Assembly (NCBI GenBank): GCA_019359175.1
Contig: JAHHHU010000007.1
Coordinates: 1 to 64,000 of the forward strand
Source: Phormidium tanganyikae FI6-MK23
GTDB taxonomy: Bacteria > Cyanobacteriota > Cyanobacteriia > Leptolyngbyales > Leptolyngbyaceae
DNA length: 64,000 bases
Direction of reading: 5' to 3'
Part shown: piece by piece, positions 1 to 6,801 of the stretch
How positions within the stretch are numbered: the stretch's first letter is position 1
How the letters are laid out: every line of letters begins with the position of its first letter
The notes under the pieces: model-generated
What the model was told of the DNA's origin: nothing
What the model saw: only the letters and a program-made list of their open reading frames with translations
The model's database searches: none
Position numbers and translations under genes: made by a program

Positions 1-192
1 AAGCGCTCTCAGCCAGACCGCCAATACAATCGCCAACTTGCACAAGTGCGAATCGCGGTCGAACACGTCAATCGCAAGCTGAAGATTTTTCGGATTCTCT
101 CCGAGCGCTATCGCAACCGTCGCAAGCGGTTTGGGCTTCGCTTCAATTTGATTGCAGGACTGATTAACTATGAACTTGCCCATCCCATTTGA
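1..192 (+). CDS. IS5-family transposase, C-terminal part (5' end outside window)
   Basis: Frame 1 is open from the window edge to TGA at 190-192 and gives 63 residues. It contains the typical end of an IS5/DDE_Tnp_4 transposase: VEHVNRKLKIF, then RILSERYRNRRKRFG and a closing NLIAGLINYEL. The Glu of VEHVNRK is the usual last acidic residue of the DDE triad in this family (family knowledge). Only the catalytic C-terminus is visible, so whether the element is intact cannot be judged. The next gene is convergent and ends 71 bases further on. Confidence 0.85.
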   Translation, partial: KRSQPDRQYNRQLAQVRIAVEHVNRKLKIFRILSERYRNRRKRFGLRFNLIAGLINYELAHPI

Positions 193-210
193 TTCGTGCA
201 GGAGGTCTAA
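193..210 (+). repeat. Probable right end of the IS5-type element
   Basis: Directly after the transposase stop the sequence reads TTCGTGCAGGAGGTCT and then TAA. IS5-group elements often end within a few bases of the transposase stop in a short terminal repeat of this kind and duplicate a 3-bp TNA target (family knowledge). The matching left end is outside the window, so the boundary is inferred. Confidence 0.4.
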
Positions 211-262
211 TGCTTCGGGATCTTCGGTCTTTTCCTCGATCGACTCCTCCGGCTCGGACTCT

Positions 263-1246
263 TCATCGTTGAGAATCTGAGGATTGGAAGGGGGGCGTTT
301 CTGGCTTGGGGTCGTCTGAGTCGTCGGAACGGGTTTGACTTGAGCGAGGGACGTTTCGCAGATCGCCCACAATAAGAGTAAGTTCAACAGTGAGAATTTG
401 ATTATTCTGACCTTTCCACTTAACCCGCTGAACTTTAGCATTGTAGGCACTCTTGACGATCGATAAGTTTGTAAGCTGTGTTTCTAGATTCTGTAATTGC
501 ACATTCACTTGAGCGAGTTGGAATGTTCTATCTCGCTCTTGCTGCTCATATTCCTGTAACTGTCGCTGATATTCTTGCTGCTGGCGTTCAATATCGATAC
601 TACGCTTACTCACTTCTAATGGATGCTCGTATTGCCGATATTGATAATTCTCTCCAGCGCGATCGAGTTTTGCCTGTGAGAGTTCTAATTCTGCTTTGGC
701 TTGTTTAACATCGCGCTCCCGCTGCCGTAACTTCTCTTGTTCGTGGGGCAGAGTGCTAGGGGAGAGATCATTCGGATTGAAGCCTTGCAGTAAATCGATT
801 TTGCGCTGCTGTCGGTTCCAATTCTGCTCGATTTGTTGCAGGGTGACTTGTTTGCGATCGATTTCTGCCTCTTCCTCTAGAAATGATGGCGTTGGGAGGT
901 TGGCGATGTCTGAGGCGGATTTGGGCGGAAGGGGTTTGATTGGGACTTGTTTGAGTCGATCGAGTTGGATCAGGACTTGGGCTTTTTGCGCTTCTAGTCG
1001 TTGTCGTTCACGAGTGCGATCGCTTAAAACTTGACCCATAACAACGACATCGCCTTCACGGACTTTCAAATCCTCCGGCGCGGATAGGCTCAGTTCTAGA
1101 ATAAAGCGCTTGGCTCTGGTGTTGGGAACTGGAGAAGCTGCGGGAGTTGAAACGAGAGAAGGACTTGGGGTAGGAGTTGGGTTCTGTGCTTGGGCGGTAC
1201 AGCTTGCTAGAAGAAGACAGGCTGTGATTATTGTCGATCGATTCAT
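263..1246 (-). CDS. Secreted lipoprotein with coiled coil, HlyD-like adaptor fold
   Basis: About 327 residues. I start at the ATG at 1246 because it directly precedes a lipoprotein signal peptide (MNRSTIITACLLLASC, lipobox Cys at about residue 16); a TTG five codons upstream is less likely. After a Pro/Ser/Thr-rich linker comes a short lipoyl-like segment (DLKVREGDVVVMGQVL), a long Gln/Glu/Arg-rich coiled coil (about residues 75-260), and a return lipoyl-like half (SAYNAKVQRVKWKG). The C-terminus is Ser/Asp/Pro-rich and disordered. This layout is that of a membrane fusion (HlyD-like) protein, with the hairpin between two half-lipoyl motifs. No transporter partner is adjacent, so the exported substrate is unknown. 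It ends 55 bases from the IS end. Confidence 0.7.
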   Translation of the reverse strand: MNRSTIITACLLLASCTAQAQNPTPTPSPSLVSTPAASPVPNTRAKRFILELSLSAPEDLKVREGDVVVMGQVLSDRTRERQRLEAQKAQVLIQLDRLKQVPIKPLPPKSASDIANLPTPSFLEEEAEIDRKQVTLQQIEQNWNRQQRKIDLLQGFNPNDLSPSTLPHEQEKLRQRERDVKQAKAELELSQAKLDRAGENYQYRQYEHPLEVSKRSIDIERQQQEYQRQLQEYEQQERDRTFQLAQVNVQLQNLETQLTNLSIVKSAYNAKVQRVKWKGQNNQILTVELTLIVGDLRNVPRSSQTRSDDSDDPKPETPPFQSSDSQR

Positions 1247-1844
1247 TGAAAACGAGGGCAATCACTTTGGGTTAGTGTGCCCTCGCTGTCGTGTTCATTT
1301 GATTCAACTCAATGCTGGGTGAGCGGATGGCAGATCAACCGAAACGGCTGAAATTACGGGCAGCGCCTCTTCCCTCACTCAGATCGGCTCCTACATTTCA
1401 GGTTTTCTCATCTTTAACACCGTGAGGCAACCTTTTTTAAACTCAAAGGGATCAAGCTGTCATCAAGCCTCTGTAGAGATCGATCGTCTGCTGAGTTCAT
1501 CTCATTTCTGAGTGCTTTGTCTCGAAATATTACGATTCTAGGCTTCTGTTAATAAGTGTTGCGGTCTCTTGATTGACTTGCTAGGGTATGCGTGTTCACT
1601 TGCATTGACTGTTTCTTATCGTTTGGAGTGAGGTGTCTTATGCTTTATCCTGCGCTCACCGCTGACCTCCTTTCCTAAATTCCAAGCGGGTCTGCGACAT
1701 CCACAACGAAATATTGAAGCACTGCGAAATATCGCTTGTCAGTTTTCCATCTCAAAGCACGGATCAAAGACTTACTTCGGTTCTTCCCCCTTATCCATTC
1801 AGCAAAGACTAAGAACCCGGCAGAACCGCAACATTGGAGGCTTT
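1247..1844. other. Gene-free 598-bp stretch between divergent genes
   Basis: This gap lies between the divergent lipoprotein and dehydrogenase genes and must contain both promoters. I see no convincing coding frame, repeat or RNA structure. A good Shine-Dalgarno sequence (TTGGAGG) lies seven bases before the dehydrogenase ATG. Confidence 0.5.
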
Positions 1845-2666
1845 ATGAATATTCAAGGAAAGACTGTTCTCGTCACAGGGGCTTCTCGTGGCATTGGACG
1901 AGAAATCGCACTGGAATTTGCCCGACAAGGAGCGCGACGATTGATTTTAGTCGCGAGATCGCAGTCTCGGCTCGTGGAAGTTGCAACTGAAATTGAAGCA
2001 TTCGGGGTCGAAGCACTCCCTGTCGCGCTCAATTTGATCGACTGTGTGGAGGTCAATATTACGATCGCTCAAATTTGGCGCGATTACGCCCCGATTCACA
2101 TTCTGATCAACTGTGCAGGTGTGGCATACCAAACGCCTTTTCTCCTCTCCCAGCCGTCCCAGATGCAAGAAGAGGTTGCACTCAATCTCATGGGAATGTA
2201 CAACATCACGCGCTTGATTGCCCGACGGATGGCAGTGCAGCGACAAGGAACGATCGTCAATGTATCGAGCCTGATGGGGAAAATTGCCGCCCCGACGATG
2301 GCAACTTATTCTGCGACCAAGTTTGCAATTTTGGGATTCACTCAAGCTCTAAGGGGAGAACTTGCAGCCCATAACATTCGAGTGATCGCCCTACTTCCGT
2401 CTCTAACCGATACAGAGATGGTTCAAAACTTCCAGTGGTTTCGATGGATCATGCCAACTACGCCACAGCAAGTAGCTCAGACGTTGGTTGCAGGACTAGA
2501 ACGAGAATCGACTGAAATTTTAGTAGGATGGCAAAGTCATCTCGCAGTCTGGGGTAATCGTTTGATGCCCTGGTTAGTTGAGAAGGTTTCACAATTTGCG
2601 TCTCCGCTTTCTAAGAGCCATCCTGACCTCGATGCTCGACTCAGAGCAGCCAGGGTCTCTCGTTAA
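1845..2666 (+). CDS. Short-chain dehydrogenase/reductase (SDR family)
   Basis: A 273-residue classical SDR oxidoreductase, presumably NAD(P)H-dependent and cytosolic. The Rossmann glycine motif TGASRGIG is at residues 11-18, a cofactor-binding NCAG at about 89, the Ser region NVSS at about 140, and the catalytic pair Y155-S-A-T-K159. Arg at the end of beta 2 (VARSQSR) suggests NADP preference. The C-terminal extension of about 50 residues is typical of DltE-like SDRs that act on lipids or carbonyl compounds; the substrate cannot be deduced. The start is fixed by GGAGG seven bases upstream. It is convergent with the next gene, with eight bases between stops. Confidence 0.93.
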   Translation: MNIQGKTVLVTGASRGIGREIALEFARQGARRLILVARSQSRLVEVATEIEAFGVEALPVALNLIDCVEVNITIAQIWRDYAPIHILINCAGVAYQTPFLLSQPSQMQEEVALNLMGMYNITRLIARRMAVQRQGTIVNVSSLMGKIAAPTMATYSATKFAILGFTQALRGELAAHNIRVIALLPSLTDTEMVQNFQWFRWIMPTTPQQVAQTLVAGLERESTEILVGWQSHLAVWGNRLMPWLVEKVSQFASPLSKSHPDLDARLRAARVSR

Positions 2667-2673
2667 AGCTTGC

Positions 2674-3000
2674 TCATTGCGGACGGGGACTGATCGCTAG
2701 CGTTAACGTCCCTGTCGCATACTGCTCACTCAATTGCTGTAGAGCCAATTCGATCGGATGAAATGTAAGCGTCACCGTCTTATCCGCCACTTTCGCCGTT
2801 TGGAATCGATTCGCCTCGATCTCAATTCTCACATTCTCCAGCATATCAACCACGATCGACCCACTGAGCAATATCAAAGCGTTCGGCTGTGATGCTGCAA
2901 TCTCCTGAAGTTTCGGCGCGATTTCTTCATCCATGAACGAAATCGTTTGTAGCTGGGTGCTGGCAGGATTACCGATCGTCGCCGCAATCCCCTCTGTCAT
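2674..3000 (-). CDS. Conserved-looking hypothetical protein, 108 aa
   Basis: A 108-residue soluble alpha/beta protein without signal peptide or membrane segment. The N-terminus contains a short segment (ISFMDEEIAPKLQEIAA) followed by a hydrophobic strand (ALILLSGSIVVDML). I do not recognise the family. Codon use and HIP1-type CGATCG words match the neighbours, and the frame is intact, which supports a real gene. It is convergent with the SDR gene and is preceded by the MITE-like element at 3061-3173, so its promoter may lie in or beyond that repeat. Confidence 0.6.
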   Translation of the reverse strand: MTEGIAATIGNPASTQLQTISFMDEEIAPKLQEIAASQPNALILLSGSIVVDMLENVRIEIEANRFQTAKVADKTVTLTFHPIELALQQLSEQYATGTLTLAISPRPQ

Positions 3001-3060
3001 AAAGACCAGAAAATCTTACCCACGCGGGTAAGACTGAATTGCTCATGCAGCCAATAGATT

Positions 3061-3173
3061 ATACCAAATTGAAAATAGACTGCAACAGATGGACTATGGA
3101 GACTACTCAAAGGCCCCCAGGATGGGGGATTTAGGGGGCGAGGATCTGTTGCAATGAAAAGTTGATTTGGTAT
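3061..3173. mobile_element. MITE-like element with about 30-bp imperfect terminal inverted repeats
   Basis: The left end starts ATACCAAATTGAAAATAGAC and continues TGCAACAGAT to 3090. The right end (3144-3173) is its imperfect reverse complement: ATCTGTTGCA followed by ATGAAAAGTTGATTTGGTAT. The element is about 113 bp, codes for nothing, and contains the GC-rich palindromic core at 3113-3139 that also occurs at 28.2 and 62.5 kb. Size and structure fit a non-autonomous miniature element. Confidence 0.7.
3113..3139. repeat. Dispersed palindromic core (CCCCCAN..GGGGGATTTAGGGGGC type), copy 1
   Basis: GCCCCCAGGATGGGGGATTT followed by AGGGGGC. The same core (a CCCCCA..TGGGGG hairpin followed by ATTTAGGGGGC) is found at 28152-28238 and 62498-62576. 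This copy sits inside the MITE-like element. Confidence 0.8.
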
Positions 3174-3191
3174 TAGAAGCAAGTTCCAATC

Positions 3192-3293
3192 ATGACTCGC
3201 GACTCAAAGTTAGGAACACAAACCACGATCGCTGATGATCACAGCCATCGTTACGACACAACCGGAAAAAAGTGTTGGGTTACGGGAATTTGA
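3192..3293 (+). CDS. Possible 33-residue peptide
   Basis: An ATG at 3192 opens a 33-codon frame to TGA at 3293: it begins MTRDSKLGTQTTIADD and ends CWVTGI. It is polar, without a membrane segment, and lies 29 bases before the next gene on the same strand. No clear Shine-Dalgarno sequence. It may simply be leader sequence of the downstream gene; I cannot assign a function. Confidence 0.25.
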   Translation: MTRDSKLGTQTTIADDHSHRYDTTGKKCWVTGI

Positions 3294-3322
3294 CCATTTT
3301 TGTATATCAGGGAAAATGAATT

Positions 3323-3736
3323 ATGCCTCAGTTAACCGTTAGTTTTTCACACATCGATGTCCATGATGATGCTGACAACTGGCCCAATGGTACGGGCGAA
3401 ATCTACTATGACCTTCTCATTAGCAACCAAAGCATTGTTTCTCGTCCGAGCAATAATCCACAAAACGTAGATTCGGGAGGCGTAATCTTGATTAATGAAC
3501 AAAGAACGCTCAACCGACCTAACAATGACCCGAATGCGTTTGTCAAAATCAACGGATGGGTCAGTGAAGCGGATGACTTCTTATCCGGTGGCGATGACCG
3601 TGCAGGTGGATTTGAACACATCCACAATGCAGGAAATGGTTGGGGAGTTGGAACACATGACGCTCGGCTCCGAGGTGACGGGTTAGATGTCACAGTTCAC
3701 TACAATATCTCTGTTGTTCAAGACAGTGGACTGTAA
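3323..3736 (+). CDS. Unrecognised 137-aa beta-rich, acidic protein
   Basis: The product is 137 residues, rich in Asp, Asn and Gly, with no signal peptide, Cys or membrane segment. Alternating polar/hydrophobic stretches (PQLTVSFSHIDVHDDAD at the start, LDVTVHYNISVV at the end) suggest a beta sandwich with Asp-rich loops that could bind calcium, comparable in outline to a C2-type or lectin-like domain; this is inference only. A conspicuous middle segment is GGDDRAGGFEHIHNAGNGWG. The start is the ATG at 3323, preceded by GGGAAAATGAATT. It is monocistronic, followed by a strong terminator. Confidence 0.7.
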   Translation: MPQLTVSFSHIDVHDDADNWPNGTGEIYYDLLISNQSIVSRPSNNPQNVDSGGVILINEQRTLNRPNNDPNAFVKINGWVSEADDFLSGGDDRAGGFEHIHNAGNGWGVGTHDARLRGDGLDVTVHYNISVVQDSGL

Positions 3737-3781
3737 TCATTCTGTCTATTGAATTCTCACGATTGTGAGAATTACAAATAC

Positions 3782-3810
3782 AAGCCTGGGTATTCAGCCT
3801 GGGCTTTTTT
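3782..3810 (+). terminator. Rho-independent terminator after the 137-aa gene
   Basis: AAGCCTGGGT pairs with AGCCTGGGCTT (two or three G-U pairs) around a short ATTC loop and is followed by six Ts. It lies 46 bases after the stop at 3736. Confidence 0.8.
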
Positions 3811-3861
3811 GTTCACAGCATTACTCCCCTAAAAATTCAGATCTTTGCAACAGTAACCACT

Positions 3862-4137
3862 TCATTGCTCTAATTGACGCTCCAACAGTTCAAGAATCTC
3901 AGTCCTAGCCGACTCCGGTAGCTCATTCCATCGATCGCTATTTGCAAACAGCACCACAACGCGATCAGCAAAAATTGCAACAGTGAATGAGAACAATGCA
4001 GCGACCAGAACCGGCATGATCACAATTCTCTGTGTGTGTTCCACTTTGTCTTGCTTCATACGGTTCGCGACCTCTAAACTCAGTTCAACTTGCTTAATAG
4101 TCTCTCGCGGGCTAGAACTCTTTGTTCCATCAAGCAA
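3862..4137 (-). CDS. Small single-span membrane protein, 91 aa
   Basis: The frame encodes up to 91 residues with one hydrophobic segment (about 38-60, [19 protein letters not shown]) between a charged, helical N-terminus and a Glu-rich C-terminus. It has no recognisable family. The upstream start is a TTG at 4137; an internal ATG at about residue 27 is an alternative, leaving mainly the membrane segment. It is divergent from the dienelactone hydrolase gene, with 33 bases between the two starts. Confidence 0.5.
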   Translation of the reverse strand: MLDGTKSSSPRETIKQVELSLEVANRMKQDKVEHTQRIVIMPVLVAALFSFTVAIFADRVVVLFANSDRWNELPESARTEILELLERQLEQ

Positions 4138-4170
4138 CTACAATCAGAACAAAACCGCTCAGTTTTAACA

Positions 4171-5004
4171 ATGACGAAAGAGTTCACGCGCCGAAAATTC
4201 ATCGCTACTGCAACCCTAGCAACAGGATTTGCCCTAGCAGTCCAACCTATTTCAGCCAAAACGATCACCACTGATGCAAAGGGATTAATTGCAAGTGCCA
4301 TCAAAATTCCCGTTGCAGATGGCGAGATTCCTGCGTATCGAGCGCAGCCTGCAATAGGTTCCAACTTTCCCATTGTTTTGGTGATCCAGGAAATTTTTGG
4401 CGTACACGAACATATTCAAGATGTCTGTCGTCGATTTGCCAAATTAGGCTATGTCGCGATCGCACCTGAATTATTCACGCGCCAAGGAGATGTCTCGAAG
4501 TTAAGCAGCATCGATCAAATTCGTCCCATCGTTGCGAAAGTCCCTGACGCTCAAGTAATGTCTGATCTCGATGCAACCGTGAACTGGGCAGTACGATCGG
4601 CAAAGGGAAATGCTGAACGATTAGGAATTACGGGCTTTTGTTGGGGAGGACGAATTACCTGGCTCTATGCAGCACATAATCCTCAAGTCAAAGCAGGAGT
4701 GGCATGGTACGGGCGGCTCGTCGGTGATACAACACCACTGACTCCCAGACATCCGCTCGATATTGCCTCGACGCTCAAGGTTCCAGTTCTAGGACTGTAT
4801 GGCGGCAAGGATACAGGCATTCCTCTTGAGACAGTGCGCCAGATGCAAGAGCGGCTCAAAACCGGGAGTAGTCAATCTGAGATTATTGTTTACCCAGATG
4901 CGCCTCATGCCTTCTTCGCGGATTATCGCCCCTCTTATCGAGAGACAGAAGCCAAAGACGGGTGGCAACGACTTCAAGCATGGTTTAAGCAGCAGGGGGT
5001 TTAA
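4171..5004 (+). CDS. Dienelactone hydrolase family protein, Tat-exported
   Basis: 277 residues, an alpha/beta hydrolase of the dienelactone hydrolase family, which cleaves lactone or ester bonds with a Cys-Asp-His triad. The nucleophile elbow GFCWGG puts the Cys at residue 157; the Asp is in GGKDTG and the His in YPDAPHAFF near the C-terminus. The N-terminus [20 protein letters not shown] is a twin-arginine signal peptide, so I start at the ATG at 4171; longer in-frame starts would put extra residues before the Tat motif. The mature enzyme should act in the periplasm after folding in the cytosol. The physiological substrate is unknown. The next gene is convergent, one base from this stop. Confidence 0.9.
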   Translation: MTKEFTRRKFIATATLATGFALAVQPISAKTITTDAKGLIASAIKIPVADGEIPAYRAQPAIGSNFPIVLVIQEIFGVHEHIQDVCRRFAKLGYVAIAPELFTRQGDVSKLSSIDQIRPIVAKVPDAQVMSDLDATVNWAVRSAKGNAERLGITGFCWGGRITWLYAAHNPQVKAGVAWYGRLVGDTTPLTPRHPLDIASTLKVPVLGLYGGKDTGIPLETVRQMQERLKTGSSQSEIIVYPDAPHAFFADYRPSYRETEAKDGWQRLQAWFKQQGV

Positions 5005-5304
5005 TTAGCGATCGCAACATCGCCCCTCACAATTCCGCTGACTCCGAATACAGCCCGTCTGCGCGAATCGCTGTCCATGTTTCCTCACAGTCGAATAAGC
5101 CAGCCATTGAAGCGGAATTCCTGTCACCTTCCAAACCAGGCGACCGAAGGAGTGCAAGACATCCGAAGCTTCATCCAAACTCGGCTCTGCGATGAACTCT
5201 TCCAGTTCTGCTCTGAATGCTGACCATTGAGATCGAAGTGTTGGCGCATGACAGCGATCGTATTTTGCCATTCCAGTTCGGTAGTACCTGAAAATCTCAA
5301 ACAT
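5005..5304 (-). CDS. Hypothetical 99-aa protein coupled to the holin-like gene
   Basis: A 99-residue protein with no signal peptide. Its ATG overlaps the stop of the upstream gene (TAATG), so translation is probably coupled. The pattern ELEEFIAE followed by LDEASDVLHS resembles the EExxE..ExxD metal-binding motif of MazG-like all-alpha pyrophosphatases, but spacing is short and I would not assign that function. The C-terminus is Cys/Arg-rich (GCIRSQRNCEGRCCDR) and may be non-native read-through. Confidence 0.55.
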   Translation of the reverse strand: MFEIFRYYRTGMAKYDRCHAPTLRSQWSAFRAELEEFIAEPSLDEASDVLHSFGRLVWKVTGIPLQWLAYSTVRKHGQRFAQTGCIRSQRNCEGRCCDR

Positions 5305-5606
5305 TACTCACCCTTGGGCTTATCGGCTCCTGGTAAGCCATTCGGAGTATAGACCGATTCAGTGACATGGATGCGTCCCAGAATCGTTACTCCAGTCGTA
5401 GCTAACACGACGACAATTTGAGAGATGCCGTTAGGATCAATCTTGCCTGTGTCCTGATAAGTTTCGACGTTCTCTGCGACGACAGGCGAGATGGAAGCGA
5501 CCCTTGCGGTATCTGCTTCGCAGCGCGCAGTAAGAACGGCTCCCCAAAAAGTGGTGCTGTGAAAGATGCTCTTTTTGGGGGCAGTAGAAGAGTTTGTAAC
5601 CTGCAT
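5304..5606 (-). CDS. Holin-like small membrane protein
   Basis: About 100 residues starting at the ATG at 5606 (MQVTNSSTAPKKSIF); an upstream TTG at 5633 is possible. The layout FHSTTFWGAVLTA, then SISPVVAENVETYQDTG, then ISQIVVVLATTGVTILGR is that of cyanobacterial phage-holin-like proteins with two weak membrane segments. Between the TA of the first helix and SISPVV lies a Cys/Arg/Asp segment (RCEADTARVA) that breaks the hydrophobic helix; it is encoded by about 27 bases resembling a short interspersed repeat. Function (membrane permeabilisation or a domesticated phage gene) is inferred from resemblance only. First gene of a two-gene unit. Confidence 0.55.
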   Translation of the reverse strand: MQVTNSSTAPKKSIFHSTTFWGAVLTARCEADTARVASISPVVAENVETYQDTGKIDPNGISQIVVVLATTGVTILGRIHVTESVYTPNGLPGADKPKGE

Positions 5607-5725
5607 GATGAATGCTCTAGTGAATAGCGGCAAAGGTTACATCACGTCTGAGCAGCATGGTTACGGAGCGTGGGAAGTACCCAAAAGGGTACTTTTTGAA
5701 ATTGTTGATCGAACTCCCCCAGACT

Positions 5726-6079
5726 CTAATCTTCCTTCATCTCCAACTGGTAAACCCGCATAGATCGATGTTCCGACATCATCCGCCAATAGTAGCCATC
5801 TGGAGGACTGGGAGAGCGATCGCTACATCGATACATAAAAATTGGTTCCCCCTTCCGAATCGCCCGTTTCAACTGCTTGATCACAATCGGAGTATCATCA
5901 ACCTCCATCCAAAACAGATGCACCTCTCTACAGTAGCCATATTGCAGCAGACTGAAGATCAGCCATTGAATCACCTCTTGAATGGTCTGAGAATTAATTC
6001 CACAAGATCTTTGTCCATAGCTGCGTAGTAGTGGGCTTGTTCGTTGTTTGGGAGCCAATAGAGAGAGAAGACTTTTCAT
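5726..6079 (-). CDS. Hypothetical protein, 117 aa
   Basis: A 117-residue basic protein starting MKSLLSLLAPKQRTSP and ending VYQLEMKED. It has an amphipathic middle (QTIQEVIQWLIFSLLQYG) and a predicted alternating helix/strand pattern, no signal peptide, and no family I recognise. The ATG at 6079 is used; the sequence upstream is A-rich without a strong ribosome site. It stands alone on the minus strand. Confidence 0.5.
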   Translation of the reverse strand: MKSLLSLLAPKQRTSPLLRSYGQRSCGINSQTIQEVIQWLIFSLLQYGYCREVHLFWMEVDDTPIVIKQLKRAIRKGEPIFMYRCSDRSPSPPDGYYWRMMSEHRSMRVYQLEMKED

Positions 6080-6205
6080 AATAGGGGTAGAGGAATCACC
6101 CGTTTATGATGCGCGCTCTCGGCTGAATTGCAGCCTCAAAATTGCCTACTATGTAGCATGCAAGAATCCGCACATCTCGCATTTCCAAATGTCGATCGAT
6201 TTCCT

Positions 6206-6388
6206 TCAACCGAGCAGGTTCCCTGTGCCAAAGGCATCGCGCCGATACTTCTCCCGTTTCGCCTCCTGATGCTCCGGGATGCCCTCCTCACCGATATAGC
6301 AGAATTTCACCTTCTTTCCCTTAGAACGCCTCGACTCGAATATCGCCTGCTCACCTTTCGCACTCGCTGAGTTTACTCTCAGGCTCTA
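6206..6388 (-). pseudogene. Possible gene remnant in a 371-bp gap (6080-6450)
   Basis: On the minus strand a frame without ATG, GTG or TTG at its upstream end reads through SRRSKGKKVKFCYIGEEG and EAKREKYRRDAFGTG to TGA at 6206. The composition is protein-like, but there is no start codon before an upstream TAG, so it looks like the tail of a lost gene. Its last codons coincide with the short word GCCTTTGGCACAG, also present at 8443. The rest of 6080-6450 holds nothing I can identify. Confidence 0.3.
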
Positions 6389-6450
6389 CTTCTGCAAGTC
6401 GCGCCAGAACAAAAATAAGATAAAAACAAAACAGAGATGATATTAAGTGC

Positions 6451-6801
6451 ATGAATTCAAAGCCCCCATGTCGAGAACTCGGACGGAAATCCCAAAAGCA
6501 CAAGCTCAAATCTGGAATCAAACAACGATTCAATGGAGCCTGTGCCTACTGTGGACGCACTCCCCGTATTCTCACCTTGGATCACATCGTGGCTGAATCC
6601 AAAGGGGGCAGGAATGTCAAATCGAATTTAGTCGCAGTCTGTAACCGCTGCAATCTAAGCAAAGGTAGTCTTCCCCTCTGGCAATGGTGGCAAGCCTCCC
6701 CCTGGTGGAATGAAGAAAGAGCGATCGCTCTTTCTGCAACGGTATTGGTCTGTCCGCTTAAGTCGCCAGCATCCGCAACGCTACCGCTTCCGCCGTCTTA
6801 A
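6451..6801 (+). CDS. HNH endonuclease domain protein
   Basis: 116 residues with a compact HNH/McrA-type fold: zinc knuckle CAYC at about residues 31-34, the HNH core TLDHIVAESKGG (catalytic His at about 45), a conserved NL (about residue 60), and a second knuckle CNRC. Such proteins nick or cleave DNA with one divalent metal (family knowledge). Cyanobacterial relatives end soon after PWWNEER; here the last 25 residues (from AIALSATV) are low-complexity and overlap the convergent FAD gene by 44 bases, so the native end may have been lost. The stand-alone context gives no restriction or homing partner. Confidence 0.8.
   Translation: MNSKPPCRELGRKSQKHKLKSGIKQRFNGACAYCGRTPRILTLDHIVAESKGGRNVKSNLVAVCNRCNLSKGSLPLWQWWQASPWWNEERAIALSATVLVCPLKSPASATLPLPPS

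Noticed and set aside
1947-2345. 132-codon minus-strand frame inside the SDR gene
   Set aside because: Antisense shadow of a clear SDR gene; codon use is not gene-like.
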